Shown here: one piece after another, positions 44,102-44,237 of the stretch
How the letters are laid out: each line of letters opens with the position of its first letter
Position numbering within the stretch: the stretch's first letter is position 1
NCBI GenBank assembly: GCA_017964325.1
Contig: JAGCSE010000135.1
Span: forward strand, 1-44,237
Length of the DNA stretch: 44,237 nucleotides
Origin: Victivallales bacterium
GTDB lineage: Bacteria; Verrucomicrobiota; Lentisphaeria; Oligosphaerales; Oligosphaeraceae
Direction: 5' to 3'
The notes under the pieces: generated by a model
Databases searched by the model: none
Told to the model about the DNA's origin: nothing
Seen by the model: only the letters and a program-made list of their open reading frames with translations
Program-made: the position numbers and the translations under genes

Positions 44102-44237
44102 TCATTGAACTGGAGCAAGGGCGAGGCGAAACCCAACGCAGATGTTGCTAATCGACGGGATGCTGCTGAAGCGGTACGCCGAGCGGCAGAACCTGGCGAA
44201 GTTGTACCACGAGCCCCCGCGAAGCACACGGTCCGAG
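44102..44237 (-). CDS. C-terminal end of a second FGE-sulfatase/C-type-lectin protein with a DGR variable region, cut by the window edge
   Basis: The stop TGA is at 44104-44102 and 44 full codons are visible before the edge. The frame reads SDRVLRGGSWYNFARFCRSA, then YRFSSIPSISNIC, then VGFRLALAPVQ. The invariant blocks are those of the kinase-lectin protein at 14732-16507, and the last 11 residues are identical. Whether a kinase domain precedes it cannot be seen. The gene has the same terminator cassette, so it is probably a close paralogue or a second DGR target. Confidence 0.88.
   Translation of the reverse strand, partial: SDRVLRGGSWYNFARFCRSAYRFSSIPSISNICVGFRLALAPVQ
44138..44233 (-). 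other. DGR variable region 2 (VR2)
   Basis: Aligned codon by codon with VR1 at 14768-14863; 13 codons differ and 12 change the residue. Its variable codons are GAC, CTT, TAC, AGG, TTC, TAC, TTC, AGC, AGC, ATC, AAC, ATC and TGC, nearly all NNC. The rest of the codons are identical to VR1. Confidence 0.87.

Larger units (their letters stand above)
43931..44237 (-). repeat. Long repeat, copy 2: 3' end of the second lectin gene plus downstream cassette
   Basis: Gap-free partner of 14561-14867. The noncoding part (43931-44101) matches at 167 of 171 positions and keeps all nested stems. The copy runs to the window edge. The two copies are in the same orientation. Confidence 0.95.

Noticed and set aside
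43800..44105. Frames of about 100 codons through the cassette and the 18-bp repeats
   Set aside because: They are open on both strands only because of repeats and high GC; no start signals and no family resemblance.
14561..44237. Simple recent gene duplication as the explanation of the 307-bp repeat
   Set aside because: It would not concentrate 18 of 19 coding changes in codon positions 1 and 2 of NNC codons while leaving the noncoding part 98% identical.

Overview
The window looks like chromosomal DNA of a free-living or gut-associated member of the Lentisphaerota (Victivallales-like) or a close PVC relative. This placement is inference. It rests on a short prepilin-like protein with an H-X9-DG type C-terminus (42209-42883), a bacterial V-type ATPase operon, secreted plant-polysaccharide enzymes and a DUF4175-like membrane protein. 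No rRNA or tRNA gene was seen.

Layout. 1-214 is the 3' end of a gene with an EGK/EGR repeat tail like Rpn-family nucleases. 564-3839 carries a YtfQ-like sugar-binding lipoprotein and a secreted GH2 glycosidase. 3958-9937 (minus) holds an AT-rich membrane protein, a very large secreted protein with two DUF3857/transglutaminase halves, and an EamA transporter. 10048-14492 (plus) encodes a GH9-family enzyme and a multidomain SGNH esterase. 14561-19377 is a signalling locus: a Ser/Thr kinase fused to an FGE/C-type-lectin domain, an FHA-domain protein and a divergent unknown protein. 19478-25553 (minus) holds cytosine permease, a phosphoribosyltransferase, a copper P-type ATPase, a Nudix hydrolase and a flavin reductase. 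Tag glycosylase follows on plus. 26484-35284 (minus) is a complete V-ATPase operon (D, B, A, E, F, K, I, C, G/H) headed by a PTS EIIA-Ntr-like gene. 35404-38553 is the DUF4175-like protein. 38729-40829 is a type II restriction-modification pair. 40940-43782 (minus) holds a Gfo/Idh/MocA oxidoreductase, the prepilin-like protein and an RNase Z-like hydrolase. The right edge (44102-44237, minus) is the last 44 codons of a second FGE/lectin gene.

Main discovery. The 3' end of the kinase-lectin gene (14561-14867) and the gene fragment at the right edge (43931-44237) are gap-free copies 29,370 bp apart. The 171 bp after the stop codon differ at only 4 positions, but the last 44 codons differ at 19, all but one in codon positions 1 and 2. 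Almost all variable codons are NNC, and at 17 of 19 sites one copy has A on the coding strand. This is the signature of adenine-directed mutagenesis from an AAC-rich template by a diversity-generating retroelement (DGR). The window therefore holds two DGR variable regions without a visible reverse transcriptase or template repeat, so they would be served in trans. One variable domain is fused to a kinase with all catalytic motifs and no visible membrane segment, beside an FHA protein. This suggests a phosphorylation pathway whose intracellular sensor is hypervariable.
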